Shown here one piece after another: positions 1 through 10,930 of a DNA stretch of 64,000 nucleotides. This stretch comes from Onchidella celtica (taxonomy: Eukaryota > Mollusca > Gastropoda > Systellommatophora > Onchidiidae), in assembly GCA_963931925.1 (NCBI GenBank), contig OZ007569.1, positions 11,490,163 to 11,554,162 of the forward strand. The letters are read 5' to 3'. Below the pieces are notes generated by a model. It worked only from the letters and a program-made list of their open reading frames with translations, was not told the origin of the DNA and ran no database searches. Positions within the stretch are counted from its first letter, which is position 1. Each line of letters opens with the position of its first letter. Position numbers and translations under genes: made by a program.

Positions 1-1570
1 TTTGATAAAGAGCTAAAAGCAATGTTAGCATTGGGTCGAAAAAAAAAAGTTTTGATAAAGAGCTAACAGCAATGTTATCATTGGGTCGAAAAAAAAAAGT
101 TTTGATAAAGAGCTAAAAGCAATGTTATCATTGGGTCGGAAAAAAAAAAGTTTTGATAAAGAGCTAAAAGCAATGTTATCATTGGGTCGAAAAAAAAAAG
201 TTTTGATAAAGAGCTAAAAGCAATGTTATCATTGGGTCGAAAAAAAAAAGTTTTGATAAAGGGCTAAAAGCAATGTTATCATTGGGTCGAAAAAAAAAAG
301 TTTTGATAAAGAGCTAAAAGCAATGTTATCATTGGGTCGAAAAAAAAAAGTTTTGATAAAGAGCTAAAAGCAATGTTATCATTGGGTCGAAAAAAAAAAG
401 TTTTGATAAAGAGCTAAAAGCAATGTTATCATTGGGTCGAAAAAAAAAAAGTTTTGATAAAGAGCTAAAAGCAATGTTATCATTGGGTCGAAAAAAAAAA
501 GTTTTGATAAAGAGCTAAAAGCAATGTTATCATTGGGTCGAAAAAAAAAAGTTTTGATAAAGAGCTAAAAGCAATGTTATCATTGGGTCGAAAAAAAAAA
601 AGTTTTGATAAAGAGCTAAAAGCAATGTTATCATTGGGTCGGAAAAAAAAAAGTTTTGATAAAGAGCTAAAAGCAATGTTATCATTGGGTCGAAAAAAAA
701 AAGTTTTGATAAAGGGCTAAAAGCAATGTTATCATTGGGTCGAAAAAAAAAAGTTTTGATAAAGAGCTAAAAGCAATGTTATCATTGGGTCGAAAAAAAA
801 AAAAGTTTTGATAAAGAGCTGAAAGCAATGCTATCATTGGGTCGAAAAAAAAAAGTTTTGATAAAGAGCTAAAAGCAATGTTATCATTGGGTCGAAAAAA
901 AAAAAGTTTTGATAAAGAGCTAAAAGCAATGTTATCATTGGGTCGAAAAAAAAAAGTTTTGATAAATAGCTAAAAGCAATGTTATCATTGGGTCGAAAAA
1001 AAAAAGTTTTGATAAAGAGCTAAAAGCAATGTTATCATTGGGTCGAAAAAAAAAAAGTTTTGATAAAGAGCTAAAAGCAATGTTATCATTGGGTCGGAAA
1101 AAAAAAAGTTTTGATAAAGAGCTAAAAGCAATGTTATCATTGGGTCGAAAAAAAAAAGTTTTGATAAAGAGCTAAAAGCAATGTTATCATTGGGTCGAAA
1201 AAAAAAAAGTTTTGATAAAGAGCTAAAAGCAATGTTATCATTGGGTCGAAAAAAAAAAAGTTTTGATAAAGAGCTAAAAGCAATGTTATCATTGGGTCGA
1301 AAAAAAAAAGTTTTGATAAAGAGCTAAAAGCAATGTTATCATTGGGTCGAAAAAAAAAAAGTTTTGATAAAGAGCTAAAAGCAATGTTATCATTGGGTCG
1401 AAAAAAAAAAAGTTTTGATAAAGAGCTAAAAGCAATGTTATCATTGGGTCGAAAAAAAAAAGTTTTGATAAAGAGCTAAAAGCAATGTTATCATTGGGTC
1501 GAAAAAAAAAAAGTTTTGATAAAGAGCTAAAAGCAATGTTATCATTGGGTCGAAAAAAAAAAGTTTTGAT
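1..1570. repeat. 50-bp minisatellite array, about 31 copies
   Basis: Head-to-tail repeats of a 50-51 bp monomer (core TTTTGATAAAGAGCTAAAAG, then AATGTTATCATTGGGTCG and an A-tract of 9-13) run from the window edge to about 1570, so the true array is longer. Monomers are almost identical. Most variation is in A-tract length, with a few shared point variants: GTCGG at 138, 641 and 1096, and GGGCTA at 261 and 714. These recur about 450-500 bp apart, suggesting amplification of blocks of 9-10 monomers. No open frame or RNA gene is evident. Confidence 0.97.
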
Positions 1571-2028
1571 TTACTAGCCTTTTGTATGATAGATTATCTC
1601 TCCCCCCCCCCCCCCCCCCCCCCCCCGCCCTCAACACTTAAATGCAGTGCAGCATTCTGTATGATGTTCTGGCGGCCGCCATCGTAGCGAGTACTGTATT
1701 TTGAAACGGTCTGGGTCAAAGGGAATCAGATAAAAACGTTTTGTTCTTTAGAGCCACCACCTGTGAATAATGGCCAACGGGGTGGTAAACTTAGAGCTTT
1801 TTGGGTTGTTTTTTTTTTTTTCCTCTTCCTCTTATTTGTCCTCCACTATTTATTCTGGTGGGACCTTCATTCACATTTTCTCGATTCACGGTGTGCTGAG
1901 ATACCTTTCACAAATACATGACAAATGTATTATTTGGTATTCTGCCAATATCTATGGCTATGAGAACGTTAAGTTAGTATTTGTCAGACACAGTTTGAAA
2001 GATAATGATTTATCGGCAATTGGCGACC
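1571..2028. other. intergenic spacer with poly-C tract
   Basis: Non-coding spacer between the minisatellite and the first MITE. It contains an uninterrupted C-run at 1602-1626 and a T-run near 1809. A 112-codon open frame over 1770-2108 ends inside the MITE's left arm and has no recognisable domain, so it is taken as chance. Confidence 0.6.
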
Positions 2029-2031
2029 TTA

Positions 2032-2232
2032 GGGTAGCCACACAATGGCCACCGAATTCGGTCCCCGAGCCACTAGGCGCTTTAGGTGAGAAGAATTGCA
2101 CTATATAAACGGGCCGGGACCGAATCTAGGTGGGCTCTATGTGCAGTTGTTGAAATTATATAGTGCAATTCTTCTCACCTAAAGCGCCTAGTGGCTCGGT
2201 GACCGAATTCGGTGGCCTTTGTGTGGCTACCC
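2032..2232. mobile_element. palindromic MITE, PIF/Harbinger-like, copy 1
   Basis: Foldback element of 201 bp. The left arm, starting GGGTAGCCACACAA, is matched in reverse complement by the right arm, ending TTTGTGTGGCTACCC. Each arm is about 80 bp and they flank a loop of about 40 bp. Direct TTA trinucleotides at 2029-2031 and 2233-2235 look like a 3-bp target-site duplication. Known biology: 3-bp TWA duplications and G-rich terminal inverted repeats fit PIF/Harbinger (Tourist-like) elements. A sister copy with the same arms and TTA flanks lies at 60261-60455. There is no coding capacity, so it would need a transposase in trans. Element class is an inference from TSD and termini only. Confidence 0.88.
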
Positions 2233-2235
2233 TTA

Positions 2236-2646
2236 GTTCTTGTTTGTTCCAACTCCAATTTTTGCACAACTTCACTGAGAAATTCCACGTTTGCTTTTGT
2301 GAAGCTTGCGACTTCAGTATTCTGACCGTAGTATGTCACACAGTAAGCTATGGGTGAGCAGTGAACACAAACTCAGCCTTTTTTCTCTACTAGCTGAGTT
2401 GCCCGGCCCTGCCCGGGATAAATCGATTTATTAGTTTCAGTTCTGGGTGATTATTATGGACCTGCTTCATTTTGCCTGTTCCTTTAGCTTTATTTTATTT
2501 TTGTTTGTTTGTCTTTAGATAAGGTTTACTGCTCTCCCTTTGCGCGTTGACATCCTGCGCATCCCGTCAGCATCCGTCAAATGGCAATGATTTGCGCACG
2601 GGTTAGTTTGTTTGTTAGTGAACACATCTCAGGAAGTGATAACGAC
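2236..2646. other. repeat-derived flank of LTR copy 1
   Basis: No gene seen. About 2237-2300 matches, in reverse complement, the region near 12380-12432, so it belongs to a dispersed repeat. A GC-rich motif near 2400-2420 (GCCCGGCCCTGCCCGGG) resembles common transposon termini but cannot be assigned. The last five bases, ACGAC at 2642-2646, are the left target-site duplication of the LTR retrotransposon. Confidence 0.6.
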
Positions 2647-3267
2647 TGTAGCATCTGCGGGCTACCCCTTGCCCTCCCCCGGTTTTGTTGTTGTGCTGGT
2701 GGCTGAGCATGTGTCCACTACTTTTTCCATCTTATTGTTGACTGCCGTCAGAGTCTGCTGTACTCCGTGACCTGACCTTCTTTTCTAGTGAGTAGTTTTT
2801 TTTCCTCGCTCGCTTGTTGTCAGGTGTTTTGACTCGTTCAGTAAATATTAGTATGTTCCCGAATATTCGATAACGTGGTGGAAACGAATGTTTACGCCAG
2901 ATTTGGCCTTGGGTGATGTAACCTGATGACGTATTGATGCGTGATTGGTTAGTTTGTGCGAGGGCAAAGGTAACGTTTATTTCGGGAACTTTCTATAGAA
3001 ATGTTTATATATATAGACCTGTGTGAGTGGTTGGGGGGTGAGTAAGTGAGTTTCCTTTTGTGTGGCGTAGATATTTAGTTTCGCTGGTGTCTTCCTAGTA
3101 ATTTATTGTTCACTATACAGTTATTAAACTTTAGTATTATTTAATCTATCGTCGGATCTCGTGTTTATTTATTTTACAGCTGTAATAGTTTCGTTTTCTA
3201 AAGGGTTGTAGTTAGATCAACTAACTCCCCCCTACTATAACGTGCTAGAACAACCTCAGCTGTTACA
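2647..3267 (+). repeat. 5' LTR of copy 1 (621 bp)
   Basis: Starts TGTAGCATCTGC and ends CAGCTGTTACA, the canonical TG...CA ends. Promoter-like features read on the plus strand: a TATATATATA box near 3006-3015 and an ATTAAA poly(A)-type signal at 3123-3128, consistent with a U3-R-U5 layout. Compared with the 589-bp LTRs of copy 2 it holds about 32 extra bases around 2741-2790, plus scattered substitutions, so the two copies come from different LTR sublineages. Confidence 0.95.
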
Positions 3268-3270
3268 TAT

Positions 3271-3288
3271 TGGGGGCTCGTCCGGGAT
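3271..3288 (+). promoter_or_regulatory. primer-binding site, tRNA-Pro type
   Basis: TGGGGGCTCGTCCGGGAT lies three bases (TAT) after the 5' LTR. This 18-mer is the classical complement of the tRNA-Pro 3' end, as used by murine leukaemia-type retroviruses. It would prime minus-strand cDNA synthesis. The identical site occurs in copy 2 at 49182-49199. Confidence 0.92.
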
Positions 3289-3376
3289 CCGACCATATTC
3301 GAGCGGACCAGATCAAAATTACTAGATTTATTTACATAGTTTATTGTAGGAATATCATCGACAAGCTATCTACAAC

Positions 3377-6300
3377 ATGTCAGAGGTTATTGGAAGGCTT
3401 AGCCAGGAAGCAGACGCCTTGGAGCTCACTGGGAAGGAGAGACAGAACTACATCCGTGAAGGCCTAAAGGAGGAAAGAATGGAGCAACTGAAGATAGAGG
3501 CTCGGGAGAAGGAGATGAACCACGAGCTGGAGATGGAGAGGATCCGCCATCAGCGTGGAGGCGAGTCGACGCAGGGGACCAGCGACCACGCCAGTTCTAA
3601 GAGACCCAAGCTACCTGCATTTCAGGACAAGAAGGACGATCTGGATAGCTGGTTGCTGCGGTTTGAGAGGTTTGCTGAGACAGCTGAATGGCCCAGATCC
3701 ACCTGGACGACATCACTGTCTGCCCTGCTGACCGGGAGAGCTTTGGAGTGCTTCTGCAGACTACCGATCGACGAAGCCAAGGACTACGACAAGGTCAAGG
3801 AAGCGTTGCAGAAGAGGTACAACCTGTCAGAGGACGGATACAGACTCATGTTCAGACAAGGTAAGCCTGAAGATGGAGAAGATGTTGGAATGTTTTTGAC
3901 CAGGATCAAGACCTATCTAGAGAGGTGGATAAAGCTGTCGAAGACGGAGGAGACCTACGAAGGAGTGAGAGATCTGTTCGTCAGAGAGCAATTCATGGAT
4001 GCCTACCCACCAGACCTTGCAACCCATGTGAGGGAGAGGAAACCAAAGACGCTACAGGACATCGCAGATTCAGCGGAGGCGTACCTGGTAGCGAGGAACC
4101 GGACGCTCAGTGGGAGCACCAGAATGCAGAGCCGGCCAGTGCGACAGAGGCCCAACGGAGACAGAAGCCCACAGGTCTGCCATAGGTGCCAGAGGCCGGG
4201 ACACAAGGCGACGGAGTGTCGTGCAAAGTTAAACGACAAAGGTGAGTTGAAATGTTACCTTTGTGGAAAGCCAGGCCACGTTCGGAGGATGTGTCTAGCC
4301 CAGAAGGATATGGGACGAGGCAAGCCGAACAAGGCGGCGGCGGCCGTAGTTATAGCGGCGGACGAGTCGTCAAGACAAGATGTGACGACGGCTGACACCA
4401 GCATCAACGTTCAAGCGGTAATGAAGGACGGGAAGCTACAGTTAGCGGTGCCTGTTACGTGCGGAGGATGCAGTGACGGAAGGACCGTGGAGAAACTGAA
4501 GTTACCAGTGATGAAGGGCTTGATTGGAAATCGAGCGGTAGATGTCCTAAGAGATACCGGCTGTGAAGGTGTAGTGGTGCGGCGATCACTGGTGGACGAC
4601 GGACAGCTCACCGGTGGGAAGAAACTTATCGCGAGGATCGATAACTCCTTGCTAGCGGCGGAGGAAGCCGTTATCGACGTGAAGACGCCTTACCTGACGG
4701 GCAAAGTGACGGCGCTGTGTCTCCCGGAGACCATCTGCGACCTAGTAGTCGGGAACGTGGACGGAGCGAAGGATCCGTACGACCCTGATACTGAGGTGAT
4801 GGTAGGAGCGGTGACCACGAGGGCCCAGGAGAAGAGGAAGGACCGGTCTACGTCGCTGAAGGTGCCGAGGGCAGAACGGCACGCGGGAGTGGATAGAGAG
4901 GAACTTATCCGACTCCAAGAAGAAGACGAAGTCATTAGGAAGTTAGAGCAGAAGAAGATCCCAACTAATAGAGGCAATAAATCTGTTCATTTTGAGAAAC
5001 ATGGAGGAGTACTGTACCGGATCTACAAGGACCTGAGACAGGCGACGGTTATGAGGCAAGTGGTACTACCCGAGAAACTGAGAGAGTATGTATTGAGTGT
5101 AGCCCACGACTCGATCGTCGGAGGACACCTCGGCGTGAAGAAAACCAAAGACAGAGTTATGAGCAATTTTTATTGGCCTGGAATTGAAGGTGACGTCGCG
5201 AGATATTGCCGCTCATGCGACATATGCCAGAGGACGGTGAACGAAGGAGCGACCCCAAAGGTGCACCTGCAGAGTATGCCAGTAGTGGACGTACCATTTA
5301 GGCGAGTGGCCGTGGACTTAGTAGGACCTATCGACCCCCCAAGTAAAGGTGGACATCGGTATATCCTGGTGTACATAGACTACGCTACTCGTTACCCCGA
5401 AGCCACACCCTTGAAGAAGATCGACGCAGAAACGGTAGCAGAAGCCTTAGTGAACATCTACAGCCGTTTGGGTGTGCCCGAAGCGATCTTGTCGGACCAA
5501 GGAACCCAGTTTATGTCAGATGTCATGAAGGAAACGAATAGACTACTGGGAATTCAACAGTCGACCACTACAGTCTACCACCCTATGTGCAACGGGTTGG
5601 TGGAGCGATTCAACGGCACACTGAAGAAAACATTGAGACGACTGTGCGCAGAGCAACCCAAGCAGTGGCACAGATACATCAACCCGCTGCTCTTCGCATA
5701 TCGTGAAGTTCCTCAAGAGTCGACCAAGTTTGCCCCATTCGAGTTGCTGTATGGGAGAACTGTGAGAGGACCCATGCACATCTTACGACAACTATGGACC
5801 AAGGACGTAGAGGAGCCGGAAACGAAGACCAGTTACCAGTACGTCATGGAACTACGTGAGAGGCTGGAGGACACATGGAAGTTAGCGACGGAAGAACTCT
5901 CCAAGGCTCAAGGTAGACAGAAGACCTACTACGACCGGAAGGCGCGAGAGAGGAAGTTCCGCCCCGGAGATGAAGTGTTGGTGCTACTGCCGACGAACAC
6001 TGACAAGCTCCTAGTCCAATGGGAGGGACCATATAAGGTAGTCTCAGTTGTCGGTGTTAACGACTATAGAGTCAAGATGGGTGCAAAAGAAAAGACCTTG
6101 CACGCCAACCTCCTCAAGAGATACATTCCAAGGACGTCAAAAGCAGCAGCAGTGGCAATAGAACCGAGACCTGTTGTGACAGAGATGTGTGGGATGGACA
6201 ACAGTAGGAGAGATACCACGCCTGAACATGTCAACGCCATAAAGGACGGCGGCGGTGATAGTGCTGAGACTGTACTGGCAGAGGACGACCGGATAGACAA

Positions 6301-7819
6301 GAGTCAACCCGTGGAGTCAGCTAGCATGACAGTCATCGAGGACTGCGACCTGGAAGGCGACAACGGTGGAACGACGGAGGACCTTGCCGACCTAGGAAGC
6401 TGGGACCAGAATGAAGGCTACAGAGATGTCCAGTATGGAACGCAACTGACATCGGAACAACGTCAAGAACTCTGCAATGTGGTGAAGAATTACCAGCACG
6501 TCTTCACCAATCTCCCTGGATGCTGTCAGTTGGGTGAACATCGCATCGACCTGACGACAGAAGTACCAGTTCGTCAACGACCATACCCGGTGCCCTACGC
6601 TATGCGCGACTCATTGAAGGAGGAGCTTAGCACCATGGAACGGCTGGGCATCATTCGAAGGAGCTCATCAGCTTATGCTTCACCTATTGTTGTCGTCAAG
6701 AAGAAGGACGGATCCAACCGAGTCTGCATCGACTACAGGAGGTTAAACAAGATCACAGTATTCGACCCTCATCCGACAGCAGCGCCATTAGAAGTGTTTC
6801 AGAGTCTCTCGAGAGGAAAATTATTCTCTCGGATTGACCTGAGCAAGGGATACTGGCAAGTGAAAGTTCGAGAGCAAGACATTCCCAAGACGGCGTTCGT
6901 CACCATGGGCGAACACTATGAATTCATTCGGATGCCTTTTGGGATGATGAACTCAGGAGCCACACTGAACAGGATCGTAAAGCCATTGATCCGTGGAATG
7001 AACAATGTGACAGCATATGTGGACGACCTGCTGATTCATACAGAGACATTCGACGAGCATGTGAAGACTCTCAAGGACTTACTGCAGAGGATGGACCAAG
7101 CTGGATTAACTGCAAGACCATCGAAGTGTCTGATTGGAACGTCTGAAGTAGACTTTGTTGGACACTTAGTGGGAGAAGGTATGATTGGCCTGTTAGAAGA
7201 GAATGTATGTAAGGTACGAGACGCACCCAGACCCACCACTAAGAAGGAAGTGAAAGCATTCTTAGGATTAGTGGGATATTACCATGAATTTATTCCTAAC
7301 TTTTCAGCGATTGCATCACCATTGTCTGATTTACTTAGAAAGGGTCAGCCCAATATAGTTCAGTGGGATGAAACGCAGGAGAAAGCGTACACCTCTTTGA
7401 AGAATGTCATTATCTCCAAACCCGTGTTATGTTTGCCAGATTTTTCCAAAGAGTTTGTCTTAGCAACTGATGCATCAGATCGCGGATTAGGCGCTAGTCT
7501 TATGCAGGAACACGAGGGAAAGTTGTACCCTGTGGCATAAGCTAGTCGTAAGCTATTGCCTCGTGAGACAAAATATTCGGTCTCAGAGCGAGAATCTTTA
7601 GCTATTGTTTGGGCTGTAAAAAAGTTTACTTTGTATTTGTATGGAAAGGAGTTTGTGCTCCAAACTGAACATCGGTCATTAGAGTTTTTGAACTCTGCCA
7701 AGTTTGACAGTCCAAAGTTATTACGATGGAGTTTATTTTTACAGTCTTATCGATTCAGGATTCACTACGTAAAAGGCAGAGAAAATGTCTGTGCCGATTT
7801 CCTGAGCAGGGTATTTTAA
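3377..7819 (+). pseudogene. gag-pol polyprotein of copy 1, one nonsense codon
   Basis: An open frame from ATG 3377 runs 1387 codons to TAA at 7538-7540, and the same frame continues to TAA at 7817-7819. Copy 2 has TAT (Tyr1388) at the stop, so this is a single T-to-A nonsense change inside RNase H. Domain order and most catalytic residues match copy 2: two CCHC knuckles near residues 268-306, DTG protease at 393-395, HHCC and D647/D707/E743 integrase, GPY motif, and RT with YVDD at about 1214-1217. A second damaging change is visible downstream: the RNase H aspartate in the TDHRS motif (Asp1431 of copy 2) is Glu here. The product should lack most of RNase H, so the copy is probably not autonomous but could be mobilised in trans. 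Confidence 0.95.
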
Positions 7820-8588
7820 AGTAGTACACTATCAGTGAAATGCATTGTAACCCATACTTTTGCCTACTGGATGAATTTCTAGGACGGCAGTATTGTACTG
7901 TAATTGGGGACATAGTTCATCTGTAACTGAATATTGAGTTGATGGCTGATAGAGAGTCATGATGTGTTAGTCACATTTTGATTTTATGCTATGTCATATT
8001 AGTTACCAATGGAACTTGGTGTAATTTTTGGAAAATGTAACCCAAATGGGGACTGCGAGCAAGCAGTGTTTGTGTTATATTGCATTGTTGTAACTTGTTT
8101 TGACCTAATATGATGAAGAAAGACCCTGATCAGTGGTCGGTATATATTGGTATTTTTGTCATTGTACGTATGAGTTATACATTTTGGAGATAACCATGTT
8201 ATGTACAACAAGTTATATGCTATGATTCGTGCACGAAGCATTGTGTAAACGATGGGCCATCGTTTCACCTTATATGATTTGTAATAATATCATTGACCAT
8301 TGTTTCACCACAGTGGTGGCGTTGTGTTATTTTGACTAGTAGGCCTACTGTTTACTATTGGGAAGCAATGACGGTATTGTATTAGATATGGTATTAGTGA
8401 TGCAAAGTACACTGCATTGTATCGTATTTGTGATGACATTCGGGAAGACACTGAAATTGTTATTAATTGTAATAGAATTAGCAACTACCTTTGTGAGATT
8501 GGGAGTGCTATAGGATTATTTCACGATAGTGCAGACGCTGTATAATGTTTTTGGAGTTGAAAGATATTCAACTTAAATTGGGGAGTTG
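7820..8588 (+). other. 3' non-coding internal region and polypurine tract, copy 1
   Basis: A 769-bp stretch between the end of the RNase H frame and the 3' LTR, with no env or accessory frame on the plus strand. It is nearly identical to 53731-54498 of copy 2. A purine run GGGGAG at about 8580-8585, immediately before the 3' LTR, is the likely polypurine tract for plus-strand priming. An antisense frame at 7999-8268 is only partly kept in copy 2 and is not regarded as a gene. Confidence 0.75.
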
Positions 8589-9209
8589 TGTAGCATCTGC
8601 GGGCTACCCCTTGCCCTCCCCCGGTTTTGTTGTTGTGCTGGTGGCTGAGCATGTGTCCACTACTTTTTCCATCTTATTGTTGACTACCGTCAGAGTGTGC
8701 TGTACTCCGTGACCTGACCTTCTTTTCTAGTGAGTAGTTTTTTTTCCTCGCTCGCTTGTTGTCAGGTGTTTTGACTCGTTCAGTAAATATTAGTATGTTC
8801 CCGAATATTCGATAACGTGGTGGAAACGAATGTTTACGCCAGATTTGGCCTTGGGTGATGTAACCTGATGACGTATTGATGCGTGATTGGTTAGTTTGTG
8901 CGAGGGCAAAGGTAACGTTTATTTCGGGAACTTTCTATAGAAATGTTTATATATATAGACCTGTGTGAGTGGTTGGGGGGTGAGTAAGTGAGTTTCCTTT
9001 TGTGTGGCGTAGATATTTAGTTTCGCTGGTGTCTTCCTAGTAATTTATTGTTCACTATACAGTTATTAAACTTTAGTATTATTTAATCTATCGTCGGATC
9101 TCGTGTTTATTTATTTTACAGCTGTAATAGTTTCGTTTTCTAAAGGGTTGTAGTTAGATCAACTAACTCCCCCCTACTATAACGTGCTAGAACAACCTCA
9201 GCTGTTACA
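8589..9209 (+). repeat. 3' LTR of copy 1 (621 bp)
   Basis: The same 621-bp sequence as 2647-3267, with only two substitutions noticed by eye (GCCGTCAGAGTCTG becomes ACCGTCAGAGTGTG). It is followed by the target duplication ACGAC at 9210-9214. Confidence 0.95.
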
Positions 9210-9214
9210 ACGAC

Positions 9215-10430
9215 ATATGTAGGCGGAAATGGGCTATTATTAGAAACATACATCAATATCTTATTGATCGTAAATTTCGGACCAAACGCTCTCGTGAATT
9301 TAGTCTTTAATTATAACCGCATTTACCAATTAACTCAGAAATAACAAACGGTTATGTTTGTGTACAGCGATAGGAACAATGTTCGCTATCCCATAATTCT
9401 TTGTGCCAAATTTCAGGTCGGTGCGTTGTGTAGTTTCCGAGTCCATAGGACTATTAGGGGTTTTGTTGTAGCTTTGTAATTAAACTATGTTCTCCTAACA
9501 ACATCCATTATGATGAGGAGTGACAATAAATCGAAAGTGCGAAAGAACTTGAGTAGGTGCCAAAACGCATTTTAAACAAGTGTCAAAGTGCGCATTTGTT
9601 TTATTTCTCCTATAATCTACGTACTAAAAGATCTTCAGTTTTCCAGAAAATGGAGATACAACAATAGGAACTAATTTCACGAATTGCTGGCTTTTCCATT
9701 CAGCATTTAGACGTAATAATCAGAAACCTCTGTATACAATTAAGTCCAGATCCGAGGAAGCAAATTGACATTGCTGCTGCTGTCAAATATGAAAAAACAA
9801 CAACAAAAATCAGTGGTTCATGAAACATCTGCTAATTTTTAAAAAAACAACGTACATGTGTCCCCACATCTGTTCACTTTACACAAGTTACGCTTTGAGT
9901 CGGTACCGACCATCGCCTTAGCCAATGGTAATCCGATCCTTCAAAATCTCGACTACCATTGAAACAATACACAAGCACAGGCAGTGTCTGTCCCGTCCAC
10001 GCCAAACCAGTGGCGTCGCTCGGTCCATGGGCAAGGTCAATACTACTAATTAAAGCCCAAGGATTGACAATGACGTCGTCAACATTATACAATATGGCAT
10101 GTTGTTCTCTTTCTCTTTGGATCTCTTTGTGAGCCTGTCTCTGTGTATTCACGAGTGATTGGTGGACGCTTCTGGCAGTGGTCGGGTCTCCTCCTGTCCT
10201 GTCGTTCTGTTATATAATTATTATACCCTGGTCTTTCATGAATTCATCCTTTTCCTAGCACAATATGACCATTACCGTGTGGACGAGCTTTCTCCAAACT
10301 CAGACTCCGTGTATTTTGGAGAGCTGGACAAGCTCGTGGATGGAAAACACCCATACATTCATTCCCTATTCACGCCCTCCCCGAGCATCCGCTGTCAACG
10401 CCTCCCCCCAAGCCCCCCTCCCCGCCCATA
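9215..10430. other. intergenic, with one arm of a dispersed inverted repeat
   Basis: No supported gene. About 9545-9655 matches the reverse complement of about 12173-12325. Shared strings include CGCATTT(T/G)AAACAAGTGTCAAAG and ACTAAAAGATCT(T/C)CAGTTTT, in the same order in both. The two arms face each other about 2.5 kb apart. They may be ends of one transposon or two copies of a dispersed repeat in opposite orientation. Frames on 9874-10152 and 10159-10527 have no domain and the latter runs into a CA repeat. Confidence 0.6.
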
Positions 10431-10436
10431 CACACA

Positions 10437-10489
<53 letters not shown>
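10431..10489. repeat. (CA)n microsatellite
   Basis: About 59 bp of almost pure CA dinucleotide with one CCC interruption near 10439-10441. It produces spurious open frames on both strands. Confidence 0.97.
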
Positions 10490-10490
<1 letters not shown>

Positions 10491-10654
10491 ACACCCTCAC
10501 CAACCTGTAAATAGCAGTGCAAGTTAAAGGAACTTGGTATATAAGGGTTTGGGGCTTCATGACAACCCTTGCTATACATTGAAAAGCCCAAAACTCCCTT
10601 CCTGTTTTTCTTTCGCTATCAAGACTCAATGAGGCGTTTGTTATATCGTGACCT

Positions 10655-10930
10655 TAGAATGGGAAGGTTCTAACTCCCGTCCGTCAACTTTTGAGAATTC
10701 GATGATTGAAGTTTCATACTCAAAGCTTTTAGAGGAAATAATTTTTTTTCTTTTTAGCAATAATTACAAAGTACACATCGAATCTGCTTTTTACCATTGA
10801 GATATTACTTTGACACGCAATGGAGGAGGTCCGTAGAAGTAGTGTGTAGTGTGTAACTCAGTTCAGCCAAAAAGTGGAGATAGAACCTTATCATGCTGAG
10901 GGAACGATATCATACCTGACAATTTCTATA
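10655..10930. repeat. dispersed repeat, inverted relative to 20240-20465
   Basis: About 250 bp here align with the reverse complement of 20240-20465. Shared pieces include CCGTCAACTTT, TGAAGTTTCAT, GGAGGAGG(T/C)CCGTAGAA and GTGTAGTGTGTAACTC, in the same order. This is a moderately diverged repeat family with no coding potential seen. Nothing recognisable lies between it and 11430. Confidence 0.7.

Larger units (their letters stand above)
2647..9209 (+). mobile_element. full-length Gmr1-like Ty3/gypsy LTR retrotransposon, copy 1
   Basis: A 6563-bp element with two 621-bp LTRs (TGTAGC...GTTACA) and an exact 5-bp target-site duplication ACGAC (2642-2646 and 9210-9214). A tRNA-Pro-type primer-binding site, one long gag-pol frame broken by a single nonsense codon, and a 769-bp 3' non-coding stretch complete it. 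The two LTRs differ at two places that I can see (near 2747 and 2757 against their 3' counterparts), so insertion is recent. Pol order is protease-integrase-RT-RNase H, as in Gmr1-like elements. There is no env-like frame. It belongs to the same family as the element at 48590-55087, with a 32-bp longer LTR. Confidence 0.96.

Noticed and set aside
1-1570. CRISPR-like array
   Set aside because: Contiguous tandem monomers with no unique spacers, in a eukaryotic context.
7999-8268. Antisense 89-codon frame in the 3' region of the LTR element, with a partner at 53910-54170
   Set aside because: A frameshift alters the start in copy 2 and there is no codon-level constraint or domain; treated as chance in duplicated sequence.
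7820-8588. env gene making the element retrovirus-like
   Set aside because: No plus-strand frame of useful length, signal peptide or membrane segment between RNase H and the 3' LTR in either copy.
10159-10629. Several frames around the CA repeat
   Set aside because: They run through the microsatellite on both strands and lack recognisable domains.
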